A program made the position numbers and the translations under genes. This document shows, one piece after another, positions 1-9,641 of a DNA stretch of 64,000 nt (position 1 is its first letter; each line of letters begins with the position of its first letter). The DNA comes from Pseudomonadota bacterium (GTDB taxonomy: Bacteria; Pseudomonadota; Alphaproteobacteria; Rhizobiales; Aestuariivirgaceae), in NCBI GenBank assembly GCA_963205315.1, contig CAUJIO010000089.1, positions 1 to 64,000 of the forward strand. Direction: 5' to 3'. The notes beneath the pieces are model-generated. The model was not told the DNA's origin. It ran no database searches and saw only the letters and a list, made by a program, of their open reading frames with translations.

Positions 1-1064
<1,064 letters not shown>

Positions 1065-1087
1065 CGGAGTTCTCCGTTCTCAAACTA

Positions 1088-3160
1088 TCAGGCGTATTTC
1101 TTTTTGACTTCATCGGCCACAGCGCCAGGAACCTGGGCATAGTGGTCGAACTGCATGGTGTAGGATGCACGGCCCTGGCTCATGGAGCGCAGGTTGTTGA
1201 TGTAGCCGAACATGTTTGCCAGCGGCACCAGTGCATTGATGATGTTGGCGTTGCCGCGCATCGAGGTACCGACAATCTGGCCACGGCGTGAGTTCAGGTC
1301 GCCGATGACCGAGCCGACGAATTCTTCCGGCGAGGTCACTTCAACCTTCATCATCGGCTCGAGCAACACGGCGCCGGCCTGTTCGAAAGCTTCGCGCATT
1401 GCGGCGCGGGTGGCGATTTCGAAGGCGATGGCCGAAGAGTCGACTTCATGATAGGCGCCGTCGATCAGCGTCACCTTCATGTCGACGACGGGGAAGCCGA
1501 TCAGCGGACCGTTGTTGAGAACCGAATTGAGGCCCTTTTCGACGCCGGGGATATATTCCTTCGGAACCGAACCGCCGACGATCTTCGACTCGAACAGGTT
1601 GCCGGCACCCTTTTCGTTGGGCTCGACTTCGAGAATGACGCGGGCGAACTGGCCGGTACCACCGGTCTGCTTCTTGTGGGTGTAATCCTTCGTCACCTTG
1701 CGGGTGATGGCTTCGCGGTAAGCGACCTGCGGAGCGCCGACGGCAACTTCCACCTTGTGGGTCCGCTTCAGGATATCAACCTTGATGTCGAGATGAAGTT
1801 CACCCATGCCCTTGATGATCGTTTCACCAGACTCGGAGTCGGTCGAAACGCGGAAGGACGGATCCTCGGCAGCGAGCTTGTGCAGCGCCACGGCCATCTT
1901 TTCCTGGTCGCCCTTGGTCTTGGGCTCGACCTTCATTTCGATGACCGGCTCGGGGAATTCCATCTTCTCGAGGATGACAGGCTTCGACGGATCGCAGAGC
2001 GTATCACCGGTGCGCGATTCCTTGAGGCCGACCAGCGCCACGATGTCGCCGGCATAGGCTTCGGAGATTTCCTCGCGGTTGTTGGCGTGCATGAGAACCA
2101 TGCGGCCGACGCGCTCGGTCTTGTCGCGGGTCGAGTTCAGGAGTGCGGTGCCCTTGTGCAGGACGCCGGAATAGATGCGGCAGAAGGTCAGGATGCCGTA
2201 CTGGTCGTCCATGAGCTTGAAGGCCAGCATGGAGAGCGGCTCGGTGTCCGAAGACGGACGCGTGGTCTCTTCGCCTGTCTTGGCATCGATGCCCTTGATC
2301 GAGGGACGGTCGAGCGGCGACGGCAGATAGTCGACGACGGCGTCGAGCAGCGGCTGAACGCCCTTGTTCTTGAAGGCCGAGCCGCAGAGCACCGGGAAGA
2401 AGGCGCCGGTCAGCACCGCCTTGCGCAGCAGCTTCTTGATGGTCGGGTTGTCGATTTCCTTGCCGTTCAGGTAGTCGTCCATCGCCTGGTCGTCGAGCTC
2501 GGCGCAGGCTTCAATCATGTCGGCGCGGGCCTGGACAGCGGCATCTAGCTGGTTGGCCGGAATGTCTTCGTCGTGATAGTTGGCACCGAGGGCTTCGTTC
2601 TCCCAGACAACCGCCTTCATGCGGACGAGGTCGATGATGCCCTTGAAATCCGACTCAGCGCCGATCGGCAGCTGGATCGGAACCGGGCGGGCGCCGAGAC
2701 GCTCCTTGATGTCCTTGATGCACTGCTCGAAGGACGCGCCAGTCTTGTCCATCTTGTTGCAGAAGACGATGCGCGGAACCGAATACTTGTCGCCCTGGCG
2801 CCACACGGTCTCGGTCTGGGGCTCAACGCCCTGGTTCGAGTCGAGCACGCACACGGCACCGTCAAGCACGCGCAGCGAACGCTCGACTTCGATGGTGAAG
2901 TCGACGTGTCCAGGGGTGTCGATGATGTTCATGCGCTTGCCCGCCCAGAAGGCGGTGGTGGCGGCTGACGTGATGGTGATGCCGCGCTCCTGCTCCTGCT
3001 CCATGAAGTCCATGGTGGCAGCACCGTCGTGCACTTCGCCGATCTTGTGGCTCTTGCCGGTGTAGTAGAGGATGCGCTCGGTCGTTGTCGTCTTGCCGGC
3101 ATCAATGTGGGCCATGATGCCGAAGTTACGATAATCTTCGAGGGCGTGAACGCGGGCCAT
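1088..3160 (-). CDS. fusA: Elongation factor G
   Basis: Translocation GTPase of the ribosome, which also works with RRF in ribosome recycling. The 690-residue length is normal for the family. The protein opens with [20 protein letters not shown]; the P-loop AHIDAGKT lies at about residues 17-24, followed by the GITITSAAT switch I region, DTPGH and the NKMDK base-recognition motif. Domains II-V follow, including the domain IV loop around [15 protein letters not shown]. It sits between rpsG (21 nt upstream) and tuf (23 nt downstream) in the classical str order. The protein has no oddities, and the long open frames on the opposite strand are GC-driven shadows. Confidence 0.99.
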   Translation of the reverse strand: MARVHALEDYRNFGIMAHIDAGKTTTTERILYYTGKSHKIGEVHDGAATMDFMEQEQERGITITSAATTAFWAGKRMNIIDTPGHVDFTIEVERSLRVLDGAVCVLDSNQGVEPQTETVWRQGDKYSVPRIVFCNKMDKTGASFEQCIKDIKERLGARPVPIQLPIGAESDFKGIIDLVRMKAVVWENEALGANYHDEDIPANQLDAAVQARADMIEACAELDDQAMDDYLNGKEIDNPTIKKLLRKAVLTGAFFPVLCGSAFKNKGVQPLLDAVVDYLPSPLDRPSIKGIDAKTGEETTRPSSDTEPLSMLAFKLMDDQYGILTFCRIYSGVLHKGTALLNSTRDKTERVGRMVLMHANNREEISEAYAGDIVALVGLKESRTGDTLCDPSKPVILEKMEFPEPVIEMKVEPKTKGDQEKMAVALHKLAAEDPSFRVSTDSESGETIIKGMGELHLDIKVDILKRTHKVEVAVGAPQVAYREAITRKVTKDYTHKKQTGGTGQFARVILEVEPNEKGAGNLFESKIVGGSVPKEYIPGVEKGLNSVLNNGPLIGFPVVDMKVTLIDGAYHEVDSSAIAFEIATRAAMREAFEQAGAVLLEPMMKVEVTSPEEFVGSVIGDLNSRRGQIVGTSMRGNANIINALVPLANMFGYINNLRSMSQGRASYTMQFDHYAQVPGAVADEVKKKYA

Positions 3161-3181
3161 AGTCTTGGTGTCCTGTATCTC

Positions 3182-3655
<474 letters not shown>

Positions 3656-3670
3656 CTATATCCTCTCCGC

Positions 3671-4042
3671 TTACTTCGGACGCTTCGCGCCGTACTTCGA
3701 ACGACGCTGACGGCGCTTCACGATGCCCTGGGTATCGAGCACGCCGCGGATGATGTGATAGCGAACGCCGGGAAGATCCTTCACACGGCCGCCGCGGATC
3801 ATCACGACGGAGTGTTCCTGAAGGTTGTGGCCTTCGCCGGGAATGTAGCTCACCACTTCGAAACCGTTGGTGAGGCGAACCTTAGCCACTTTGCGAAGCG
3901 CCGAGTTCGGCTTCTTCGGCGTGGTGGTGTAAACGCGCGTACAAACGCCACGCTTCTGGGGGCAGGCCTGCATGGCGGGCACCTTGTTACGGTACGTCGG
4001 CGCCTGGCGGGGCTTGCGAATGAGCTGGTTGATCGTCGGCAT
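3671..4042 (-). CDS. rpsL: 30S ribosomal protein S12
   Basis: Decoding-centre protein of the 30S subunit. The start chosen is the ATG at 4040-4042, giving [13 protein letters not shown] and 123 residues, the family length; the frame stays open further upstream to 4216 but nothing there resembles S12. The KKPNSALRK and [13 protein letters not shown] segments both keep the lysines that correspond to K43 and K88 of E. coli S12, so no streptomycin-resistance substitution is visible at those sites. First gene of the str operon, about 200 nt downstream of a strong sigma-70-like promoter. Its leader can form hairpins (see 4043-4506). Confidence 0.99.
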   Translation of the reverse strand: MPTINQLIRKPRQAPTYRNKVPAMQACPQKRGVCTRVYTTTPKKPNSALRKVAKVRLTNGFEVVSYIPGEGHNLQEHSVVMIRGGRVKDLPGVRYHIIRGVLDTQGIVKRRQRRSKYGAKRPK

Positions 4043-4506
4043 TGTGGCCTGGTCTCTACCTTCGAACCCGATTGAACATAAGTGAACGCACCAACGTGAT
4101 CCGGGTTCATGGATCGCGCAGTGCTCCAAAACCAGAGGACCCGGGGCCCGGCAGGGGCCTTGGGGTCTTGACCTTGAATGTTCCGTCTTCGCTTTCCTCG
4201 CAGCGTTTCGGGTCACAAGGAACCGACTGCCTGCCGCCAGAAAGCGAGTGGGTATCTACAGGCCGGAATCGTTCCCGTCAACCCCAAAATCCGGGAAAAT
4301 TGCAGCAATATGACGGGGTTTTGCCATTTGCGGGGGTCGCTTTACATGGCTTTTTGTGCACTGCACAGCGAATCTGTCCGAGTGGGCGCGGGCGGCGCCA
4401 CAATTCGCCGCTTTCCGGCCACATCCCTGCCGGGGTTGGCGGTGACTCTGCTGCCCCGACGGCGACTCAATACCTCAACAACCCACAACAGCAGGGGGAG
4501 ATTCGC
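4043..4506. promoter_or_regulatory. Divergent intergenic region with str-operon leader
   Basis: 464 bases between rpsL (minus) and the VOC gene (plus). On the minus strand it holds the str promoter (4253-4281) and a leader of roughly 200 nt. The leader can pair GAACCCG (4064-4070) with CGGGTTC (4102-4108), and contains a GC-rich hairpin at about 4138-4169. I see no convincing gene: the frame 4178-4510 on the plus strand has no family resemblance. The VOC gene has a GGGGGA ribosome binding site at 4495-4500. Confidence 0.6.
4253..4281 (-). promoter_or_regulatory. Sigma-70-type promoter of the str operon
   Basis: On the minus strand TTGACG (4281-4276) is followed after exactly 17 nt by TAGATA (4258-4253). 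Transcription would start near 4246, giving a leader of about 200 nt before rpsL. The spacing and hexamers are the best sigma-70 match in this region, and the position fits a ribosomal-protein operon. Confidence 0.7.
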
Positions 4507-4917
4507 ATGATTTCTACACCGCTTCGCATCTGGTGGCATGAGCTGAACACCTGGGAACCCGACCAGGCCCGGCACTTCTACAGCGCGACGCTGGGCTGGG
4601 ACTTTCAGCCGACCAACCTCCCCGATGGCCACCAATACTGGGTCGCACAGAAAGACGGACGTGCCGTCGGCGGCATCTTCCAGCTCACCGAACCTGATTT
4701 CGAGGGCATCCCCTCCCACTGGATGACCTATCTGGCGGTTCCCGACATTCTCGAGGCCCAGGTGCGCGCGGAAGGCGCAGGGGGCGAGATTCTCAGGCCG
4801 GCCTTCCGGCTGATCGGAGTGGGCAAGCTGTCGGTGGTCACGGACCCGACAGGCGCCATCATCGGCCTGATCGAGCCCGAAGGCAGCACCCTGCCCCTGC
4901 CCGGACCGATGCATTGA
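4507..4917 (+). CDS. VOC (glyoxalase/bleomycin-resistance fold) family protein
   Basis: 136-residue protein of the vicinal oxygen chelate fold. It starts MISTPLRIWWHELNT; the WWHELNT stretch, RHFYSATLGWDF and the later HWMTYLAVPD and VTDPTGAIIGLIEPE segments are typical of the small single-repeat-pair VOC proteins annotated as glyoxalase-like or hydroxylase-related (CFP-30/27kDa type). A metal site could use the first-strand His and the C-terminal Glu, but this is inference. It stands alone between the str leader and a convergent gene, so context gives no substrate. Start chosen at 4507 because a GGGGGA motif sits 6 nt upstream. Confidence 0.8.
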   Translation: MISTPLRIWWHELNTWEPDQARHFYSATLGWDFQPTNLPDGHQYWVAQKDGRAVGGIFQLTEPDFEGIPSHWMTYLAVPDILEAQVRAEGAGGEILRPAFRLIGVGKLSVVTDPTGAIIGLIEPEGSTLPLPGPMH

Positions 4918-4941
4918 GCTGCAGGTAACGGGGTCCTGAGC

Positions 4942-4976
4942 GCCGGGCGGCGTGTCTCCCAAGTCCGCCGTCCGGC
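4942..4976. terminator. Hairpin between convergent genes
   Basis: GCCGGGCGGC (4942-4951) pairs with GCCGTCCGGC (4967-4976) with one mismatch and a 15-nt loop. It lies between the stop of the VOC gene and the stop of the convergent gene at 4986, where a bidirectional terminator is expected. There is no run of T on either side, so rho-independent function is uncertain. Confidence 0.4.
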
Positions 4977-4985
4977 ATTATGGCG

Positions 4986-5339
4986 CTATTCGGCGATAAC
5001 GTGCCAGACACCCCCCAGACCGTCGCCGGTCTTATCGCCCTTCTTCACATCACCCTTGTAGAAATACAGCGGTTTTCCGTCATAGGCCCATTGTTCCGCG
5101 CCGTCCTTGCGCTTGACCATCGACCAATCCTTCATTTTCTTCTCTCCCGCCTTGGCCACATAGGGGGGCCACTTGGCGGCACAGGCGTCATAGCAGGAAG
5201 AGACGCCGCCATTGTCCTTGTCGAAGACATAGAGCGTCATTCCGTTCTTGGCTTGCAGTATGCCGGCGGCATCAGCCGCGGCACCCGTCAGCAACAGGGC
5301 AACAATCGTGCCCGCGGCACGTTTCATCATGTCAGTCAT
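4986..5339 (-). CDS. Secreted COG4315-type protein with Y-X4-D repeat
   Basis: 117-residue exported protein of the family known as predicted lipoprotein with conserved Yx(FWY)xxD motif (Lipoprotein_15). The N-terminus MTDMMKRAAGTIVALLLTG is a signal peptide ending near ADA. The mature part carries the two family repeats: MTLYVFDKDNGGVSSCYDAC, with a Cys pair, and KPLYFYKGDVKKGD. There is no lipobox Cys after the signal, so it is probably free in the periplasm. Start chosen at 5339 because GGAG lies 8 nt upstream; an in-frame ATG at 5357 lacks such spacing. Function of the family is not established. An EcfG-like motif lies upstream (5417-5442). Confidence 0.8.
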   Translation of the reverse strand: MTDMMKRAAGTIVALLLTGAAADAAGILQAKNGMTLYVFDKDNGGVSSCYDACAAKWPPYVAKAGEKKMKDWSMVKRKDGAEQWAYDGKPLYFYKGDVKKGDKTGDGLGGVWHVIAE

Positions 5340-5416
5340 GTCACTTACTCCAGCCATCCCTTGCGGATGGCGCCGGCAAGTCCCGGTCTGGTTCTGACCG
5401 CTTGCCTCACACTCAT

Positions 5417-5442
5417 TACGGAGTGGCAGAAAGACTTGTTCC
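5417..5442 (-). promoter_or_regulatory. Candidate EcfG-type promoter, one mismatch
   Basis: On the minus strand GGAAC (5442-5438) is followed after 17 nt by CGTA (5420-5417). The alphaproteobacterial general-stress sigma factor EcfG recognises GGAAC-N16/17-CGTT, so only the last base differs. It points at the secreted gene starting at 5339. One mismatch in a high-GC genome makes this tentative. Confidence 0.3.
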
Positions 5443-5554
5443 GGGGTGTCCGAAAGTTAATGGCGGGCCCTGCATTGCGAGGGGGTGCGCCAGATTGGCG
5501 GGACGCCGGATCAGTCGGACAGACTACATCGCAAGCGCACGGTACCGTTCATGG

Positions 5555-5586
5555 AAAAAGCCCGCGGAGGGGAAGCCGCAGGCTTT
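5555..5586 (-). terminator. Rho-independent terminator of the protease operon
   Basis: AAAGCCCGCGG (5557-5567) and CCGCAGGCTTT (5576-5586) form an 11-bp stem with one mismatch and an 8-nt loop. Read on the minus strand the hairpin runs directly into TTTTTCC, about 50 nt after the stop of the metzincin gene at 5636. Confidence 0.7.
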
Positions 5587-5635
5587 CTCATGGGCAGACT
5601 TCGGGGCCGGAGGAGTCTGCCCCCGGTGCTGGCCG

Positions 5636-6751
5636 TCAGTTCGTGCGAATGCGGATATAGGAGGTGTTATTGGCGGAGTTGCCGTCTCCAACACCTGCAG
5701 GCGTGCTGATGATGACACCCAGCCAGAAGTTAGTCGCCGCGGCCAGGCCGGATGGAATGTTGACAGTGCGGGTCGTGGTCGACGGCGTGTCGCGGCTGAG
5801 GGTGACACTCGACGTCAGGATCAGTGTATCTGCGGTAGAGATAATGTCGTTGCTCGAGATATAGAATTTCACCGGAGCGTTGGTCTGCGTCGAGCGCCCG
5901 AGGTTTTCAAAGGTGAACTCAGCCTTGACAGAGGTTCCGCGCGTAACGTTGTAGCGCGGCTCGGCGCCAACAGTCGATTTGCTCAGTTCGGTTCCGCCGG
6001 TGTTGAAGATGCGGGTGCGGGCGTGGGTGGAGTATTCCCCGCTGGTGCCGAGGTAACGCCAGTGCGCCACGGCCAGATCCTGAATGCCGCTGCCGTTCAG
6101 ACCATAGAGATCGACGAGACCTGAACCGGTGTCCTCGCCAACATAGGCATTGACGGTCGAGCCATTGGTATCGAGATGGGTGAAGTCCGAACCCATGACA
6201 TTGTAGAAGCGGTTCTCGTGCTTCAGTCCGGTGACATGGCCGAATTCATGCACGGCCGTACCCTGCAGCAGGCGCAGGCTCCCCGTATACCTGCTGATGG
6301 CCGACTTGGTTGTTGTCGGCGTCCATTGCCAGGGCGAGCGGTAGTCGAAAACCGTATCGCCTTCGTTGATATTGGAATGGATTCCGAAGAACCAGTAGCA
6401 GTCATAGTAAGTGTAGGCGATGGCGGGGGCACCCTGGAGCACGCTATTGTCAGTACTGCCCCAGACTTCGCTTTGACCATTGCCGCGTCCGACACCGCCT
6501 GAATCCGTGACGCGTGAGAAACGGAACGGACTTGGATTCTTGTTAAACTGGGAGATGGCGTTGTTCAACCCATCGAGCCATACGCCCGCAGGGAAGCTCA
6601 CAGGGCTGCTTCGCAGCGTGAGCGAGGCGGAGGGCAGTTTGATGTCTTTCGAATCTCCCAGTGCCGAACAGACCTGATATCTGTAGGCCAGGGCCGGACT
6701 CGTGCTCAATGCGGTGATAATGAGGGCTGCAAGAAGAGGTGTCGCGCGCAT
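5636..6751 (-). CDS. Secreted metzincin-type zinc metalloprotease with C-terminal CARDB-like domain
   Basis: 371-residue secreted peptidase. Residues 1-22 form a signal peptide (MRATPLLAALIITALS... ending ALA). The catalytic domain contains HEFGHVTGLKH at 168-178, the full metzincin zinc signature HExxHxxGxxH, followed by a Met-turn YNVMG around residue 186. After about residue 260 a beta-rich module (VKAEFTFENLGRSTQT, NDIISTADTL) resembles the CARDB/Ig-like adhesion fold. Start chosen at 6751 because the signal peptide begins there and AGGA lies upstream; an open extension to 6871 is not credible. It lies 52 nt after the secreted gene at 6804 and is probably co-transcribed with it. Substrate unknown; matrixin-like extracellular protease is the best description. 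Confidence 0.85.
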   Translation of the reverse strand: MRATPLLAALIITALSTSPALAYRYQVCSALGDSKDIKLPSASLTLRSSPVSFPAGVWLDGLNNAISQFNKNPSPFRFSRVTDSGGVGRGNGQSEVWGSTDNSVLQGAPAIAYTYYDCYWFFGIHSNINEGDTVFDYRSPWQWTPTTTKSAISRYTGSLRLLQGTAVHEFGHVTGLKHENRFYNVMGSDFTHLDTNGSTVNAYVGEDTGSGLVDLYGLNGSGIQDLAVAHWRYLGTSGEYSTHARTRIFNTGGTELSKSTVGAEPRYNVTRGTSVKAEFTFENLGRSTQTNAPVKFYISSNDIISTADTLILTSSVTLSRDTPSTTTRTVNIPSGLAAATNFWLGVIISTPAGVGDGNSANNTSYIRIRTN

Positions 6752-6803
6752 GGCTGGCGATCCTATCTGATTGGGCCAAATGCTGGTCGTCTCGTTGACT
6801 CGT

Positions 6804-7655
6804 CTACTTGAGTGGACGGTTCTCCACGGTGTTCGGCAAGAAGAATGGCTTACCGGGGTCGGCATCGACAATCCGCTCTGGCGTCGGTAGCTGCATCAAA
6901 CCGATTGCCTGCCGCAAGGTTGCAAGGACGCCGTCCGACTTCATACCGAGGCGCGGCGTGGGCAACCTCCCCGACACGCCTTCGGTCAGCTTGATGACTT
7001 TCGGAGCCTCGGCCTCGAATTTCTTGCGAGCCTCATCCATTGACAATCCCATCTTCTTGAGGGCGCGTTGAGCGGAGGGATTTTTCATCAGCTCATCAAA
7101 CGTCGGGGCCGGAAACTCGAACTTTTCAAGTTGCGGCGGGCCAATGCCATTGGTCACGATGCGGCGCGTCGAGATCTTCGCCACGGGCGAGCCGTGGGCC
7201 TCGTAGACGAGGCCATCGAGGACACGGTACCGGCCGAACTCGCACATCACAATCGGACATCCGTTCTCGCCATTGCCTGCAACGAACAGGATATCTTCGT
7301 CGCCTTCCATGAACTTCGGTACGCCGACAACATCGAGAAACCGTCCCTGGCCATCCGGGCCGCCGACAAAGCGCAACGTGATAGACTGACGCTCGACATC
7401 AGTCTTCGGAAACAGAACCTCGCTGATATCGTAGGTCACGAAAGCGTGGGGAACCGGTCTCCCGACTTCCTGGCTCCCATTCACGTAAACAACCTTCGCA
7501 ACCTTGCCATGGAGAATGAGCCCGGAGCCCTTCACCAACAGCCTGACATCGCCAACGGCAGCAGGATTGCTTGGCTCATGCGCATAGGACAACGACAGAG
7601 GTGTTACACTCAGCGAAAGGATAAACAAAAGCTTCGACAAGATACGTTTGGGCAT
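6804..7655 (-). CDS. Secreted protein of unknown function, partner of the metzincin
   Basis: 283 residues, not recognised as a named family. A signal peptide (MPKRILSKLLFILSLSVTPL, cleavage near SYA-HE) precedes a soluble region. The middle has beta-rich segments (GLILHGKVAKVVYVNG, HAFVTYDISEVLF, ITLRFVGGPDGQGR) and a Cys pair in GCPIVMCEFGRY that could form a disulfide. The C-terminal third is helical and charged (QRALKKMGLSMDEARKKFEA). Start chosen at 7655 because AGAGGAAA sits just upstream. First gene of a two-gene unit with the metzincin 52 nt downstream. A chaperone, inhibitor or substrate role for the protease is possible but only inferred from linkage. Its base use looks less GC-rich than its neighbours. 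Confidence 0.75.
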   Translation of the reverse strand: MPKRILSKLLFILSLSVTPLSLSYAHEPSNPAAVGDVRLLVKGSGLILHGKVAKVVYVNGSQEVGRPVPHAFVTYDISEVLFPKTDVERQSITLRFVGGPDGQGRFLDVVGVPKFMEGDEDILFVAGNGENGCPIVMCEFGRYRVLDGLVYEAHGSPVAKISTRRIVTNGIGPPQLEKFEFPAPTFDELMKNPSAQRALKKMGLSMDEARKKFEAEAPKVIKLTEGVSGRLPTPRLGMKSDGVLATLRQAIGLMQLPTPERIVDADPGKPFFLPNTVENRPLK

Positions 7656-7804
7656 GACATTTCCTCTCTCGGAGAGCAGCTGGAATATTGTCAAGCATGT
7701 AAGGATCGGCTTCGGCCTGATCCAAGTTGAGTGTATAGCACAACGAGCAGATGCCGTCGAGATCAGTTTGCCGCAACTTTTACAGAGAGTCGGAACAAGA
7801 CACG

Positions 7805-8944
7805 TCAGTGCCCCTGCCCTGCATTGAACCGCGCATGCGCGCGATCCACAGCCTCGCTATCAAGATCGAACCCAAGTCCGGGTTTTCCCGGCAAGCTGAG
7901 CTGGCCGCGCACCGGCGCAACGTTCGGCGATGTGATGATGTTGTCCTGCAACAGCTGCCACATGATCTGGTTGCCGTCATCGAGGTTGGGAATGGCACGT
8001 GCGACGTGATGTTCGGCGCAGGTGGTGATGCCCGTCGTCATCGACGAATGGATGCAGATCTTCATGCCCGCCGCCTCGGCAATGGCGGCGGCCTTCATCA
8101 TTGGCCGCAGACCGCCGATCTCGCGCGGGCCCACTGCGATCATATCGGCATCACAGCGACGCGTCGCGAGATAGACCTCGTTCAACGTGAAGACCGCCTG
8201 GTCAGCGCCAATGGCGATGGGTGAACGTGCCGTCACTTGCCCAAGAGCCTCAAGCGACGTCGAAGGCGTGGGCTGTTCGATATACTCGACGTCATATGGC
8301 GCAAGACGCGCGAGCATGCGAAGCGCCAGGGCCGGATCCCACGCCTCGTTGGCATCAAGGCGCAGTCTTGCTCCGCCGATGACGGCGCGGACGGCGGCGG
8401 TGGCCTCCACATCCCGGTCTGGCGACAAGCCCACTTTCAAATAGATGATGGGGTGGCCTTCTGCGACGGCAATTCTGGCGTCGGCGACGATCTCTTCCAC
8501 CGTATCTCCCTGGAGGAAATAGAAATAACCGACGCTGTCGCGGCGGGCGCCACCCAGGAGGTCCCACACCGGACGGTTCAGCAATTTTCCCTGCAGATCG
8601 AGACAGGCCATGTCGATGCCCGACAGCATCTGGTTGGCATAGCGCGGCATGTTGCCGCCGAAGGCGAGGAAATGCGCGCGGTAGGCTTCGGCCTGCAACT
8701 GCGCGGAGTCGAAGGCCGAGCGGCCGATGAAGTCCTTGGTGATCTTGCGCAGCACAATAGCCTGGGCCGCGGCATCGGGCGCCGTCGTCGTTTCGCCAAT
8801 GCCGGTCATGCCATTGGCTGCGACAAACTCGATCAGGTTCACGTTGAAGGCATGCTCGACACCCTGCGACCAGATGTAGGGCTTCTTCAGCGGCAGCGTC
8901 ATCGGCGTGACGCGGATTTCGATGATGGTGTCGGACGTGGTCAT
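7805..8944 (-). CDS. Enolase-superfamily (mandelate racemase / muconate lactonizing type) enzyme with altered lysine motifs
   Basis: 379 residues with the N-terminal capping domain and C-terminal TIM barrel of the superfamily, which abstracts a proton alpha to a carboxylate. Metal ligands are visible: Asp197 in RLDANEAW, Glu223 in YIEQP and Asp248 in IGADQ. The usual KxK on barrel strand 2 reads YLK (168-170), so only its second, catalytic lysine is kept. The lysine expected near strand 6 is replaced in the stretch IAVGPREIGG. His299 in CIHSS is at about the strand 7 position. Specificity therefore cannot be assigned to cycloisomerase, dipeptide epimerase or a sugar-acid dehydratase. It lies 12 nt after the isochorismatase-like gene and probably acts in the same minor catabolic route. 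Confidence 0.85.
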   Translation of the reverse strand: MTTSDTIIEIRVTPMTLPLKKPYIWSQGVEHAFNVNLIEFVAANGMTGIGETTTAPDAAAQAIVLRKITKDFIGRSAFDSAQLQAEAYRAHFLAFGGNMPRYANQMLSGIDMACLDLQGKLLNRPVWDLLGGARRDSVGYFYFLQGDTVEEIVADARIAVAEGHPIIYLKVGLSPDRDVEATAAVRAVIGGARLRLDANEAWDPALALRMLARLAPYDVEYIEQPTPSTSLEALGQVTARSPIAIGADQAVFTLNEVYLATRRCDADMIAVGPREIGGLRPMMKAAAIAEAAGMKICIHSSMTTGITTCAEHHVARAIPNLDDGNQIMWQLLQDNIITSPNVAPVRGQLSLPGKPGLGFDLDSEAVDRAHARFNAGQGH

Positions 8945-8956
8945 GGTCGTCTCCGC

Positions 8957-9640
8957 TCAGAGCGCCTCATACAAGGCCGAAACCGTTGTGGCGTCAAAGC
9001 GGAACGGCACGAGGTGTTCGAGACGCCAGACGGGCGCCTCGACGCCGGAGAGGATGGCGGCGGTCTTCGCGGTGTCCGCCACCGCTCCGCCGGCCAGGCG
9101 ATTGGCGAGATTGAGGATGGCCGTCTGGTGCATGTGAGAGGTTCCGCTGGCGCAGGCGTCCTTCACGAGGAGCACACGGAAACCATGCGCCGTTGCATCG
9201 CGCACCGTGGCGGCAACGCAGGCCTCCGTCCAGGCGCCGGCAATGACCAGCCACTCGATGTTGCGAGATCTCAGGTCAGCCTCGAAGCCGGTGCTGGCGA
9301 AGGCCGAGGCCTCGTTCTTGGTGATGATGGTTTCACCGGTTCGCGGTGCCACCTCCGGGCAAATTGCGGTGAGGCCCGAGGCGGGATCAGAAAAATGCGG
9401 CTCGCCCTGCGGTCCGACAATTTCAAAGGGACGCGGCGGAACGATTTCAAAGTCGCGGACATACCGGGCGTGGAAAATGGCAATGCGCGAGGCACGTGCC
9501 GCGATCAGCAGCTTGCGTGCATTGCCGAGTGCCGTTTCGTAGTCTGCCGCGAGGAAGCGCTGATCCCGGCGATGCTCTTCCTGCAAGTCGACAAGCAGCA
9601 GCGCCGCGCGGGAGGCAACAACCTTCAACGGCTGATGCAT
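8957..9640 (-). CDS. Isochorismatase-family cysteine hydrolase
   Basis: 227-residue alpha/beta hydrolase of the isochorismatase/nicotinamidase fold. The catalytic triad is visible: Asp18 in LLLVDLQ, Lys108 in ITKNEASAF and Cys141 in GAWTEACVAATVRDA. The family cleaves amide bonds (N-carbamoyl compounds, nicotinamide, ureidoacrylate) or isochorismate; having the Cys points to amide hydrolysis. Its start (ATG 9638-9640) is one base after the TGA of parE, so translation may be coupled; an in-frame ATG at 9664 inside parE is the alternative. Neither start has a clear Shine-Dalgarno. The enolase-superfamily gene follows 12 nt later. Substrate unknown. Confidence 0.85.
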   Translation of the reverse strand: MHQPLKVVASRAALLLVDLQEEHRRDQRFLAADYETALGNARKLLIAARASRIAIFHARYVRDFEIVPPRPFEIVGPQGEPHFSDPASGLTAICPEVAPRTGETIITKNEASAFASTGFEADLRSRNIEWLVIAGAWTEACVAATVRDATAHGFRVLLVKDACASGTSHMHQTAILNLANRLAGGAVADTAKTAAILSGVEAPVWRLEHLVPFRFDATTVSALYEAL

Positions 9641-9641
9641 G

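Noticed and set aside
1448..2548. Long plus-strand open frame opposite fusA (and similar long frames opposite parE, mfd, bamA and others)
   Set aside because: Strong GC bias in codon position 3 of the real minus-strand genes leaves long open frames on the other strand; none shows a known family, start signal or hydrophobic pattern.
4178..4510. Plus-strand open frame in the str leader region
   Set aside because: No homology pattern, no ribosome binding site and overlap with the leader and promoter of rpsL.
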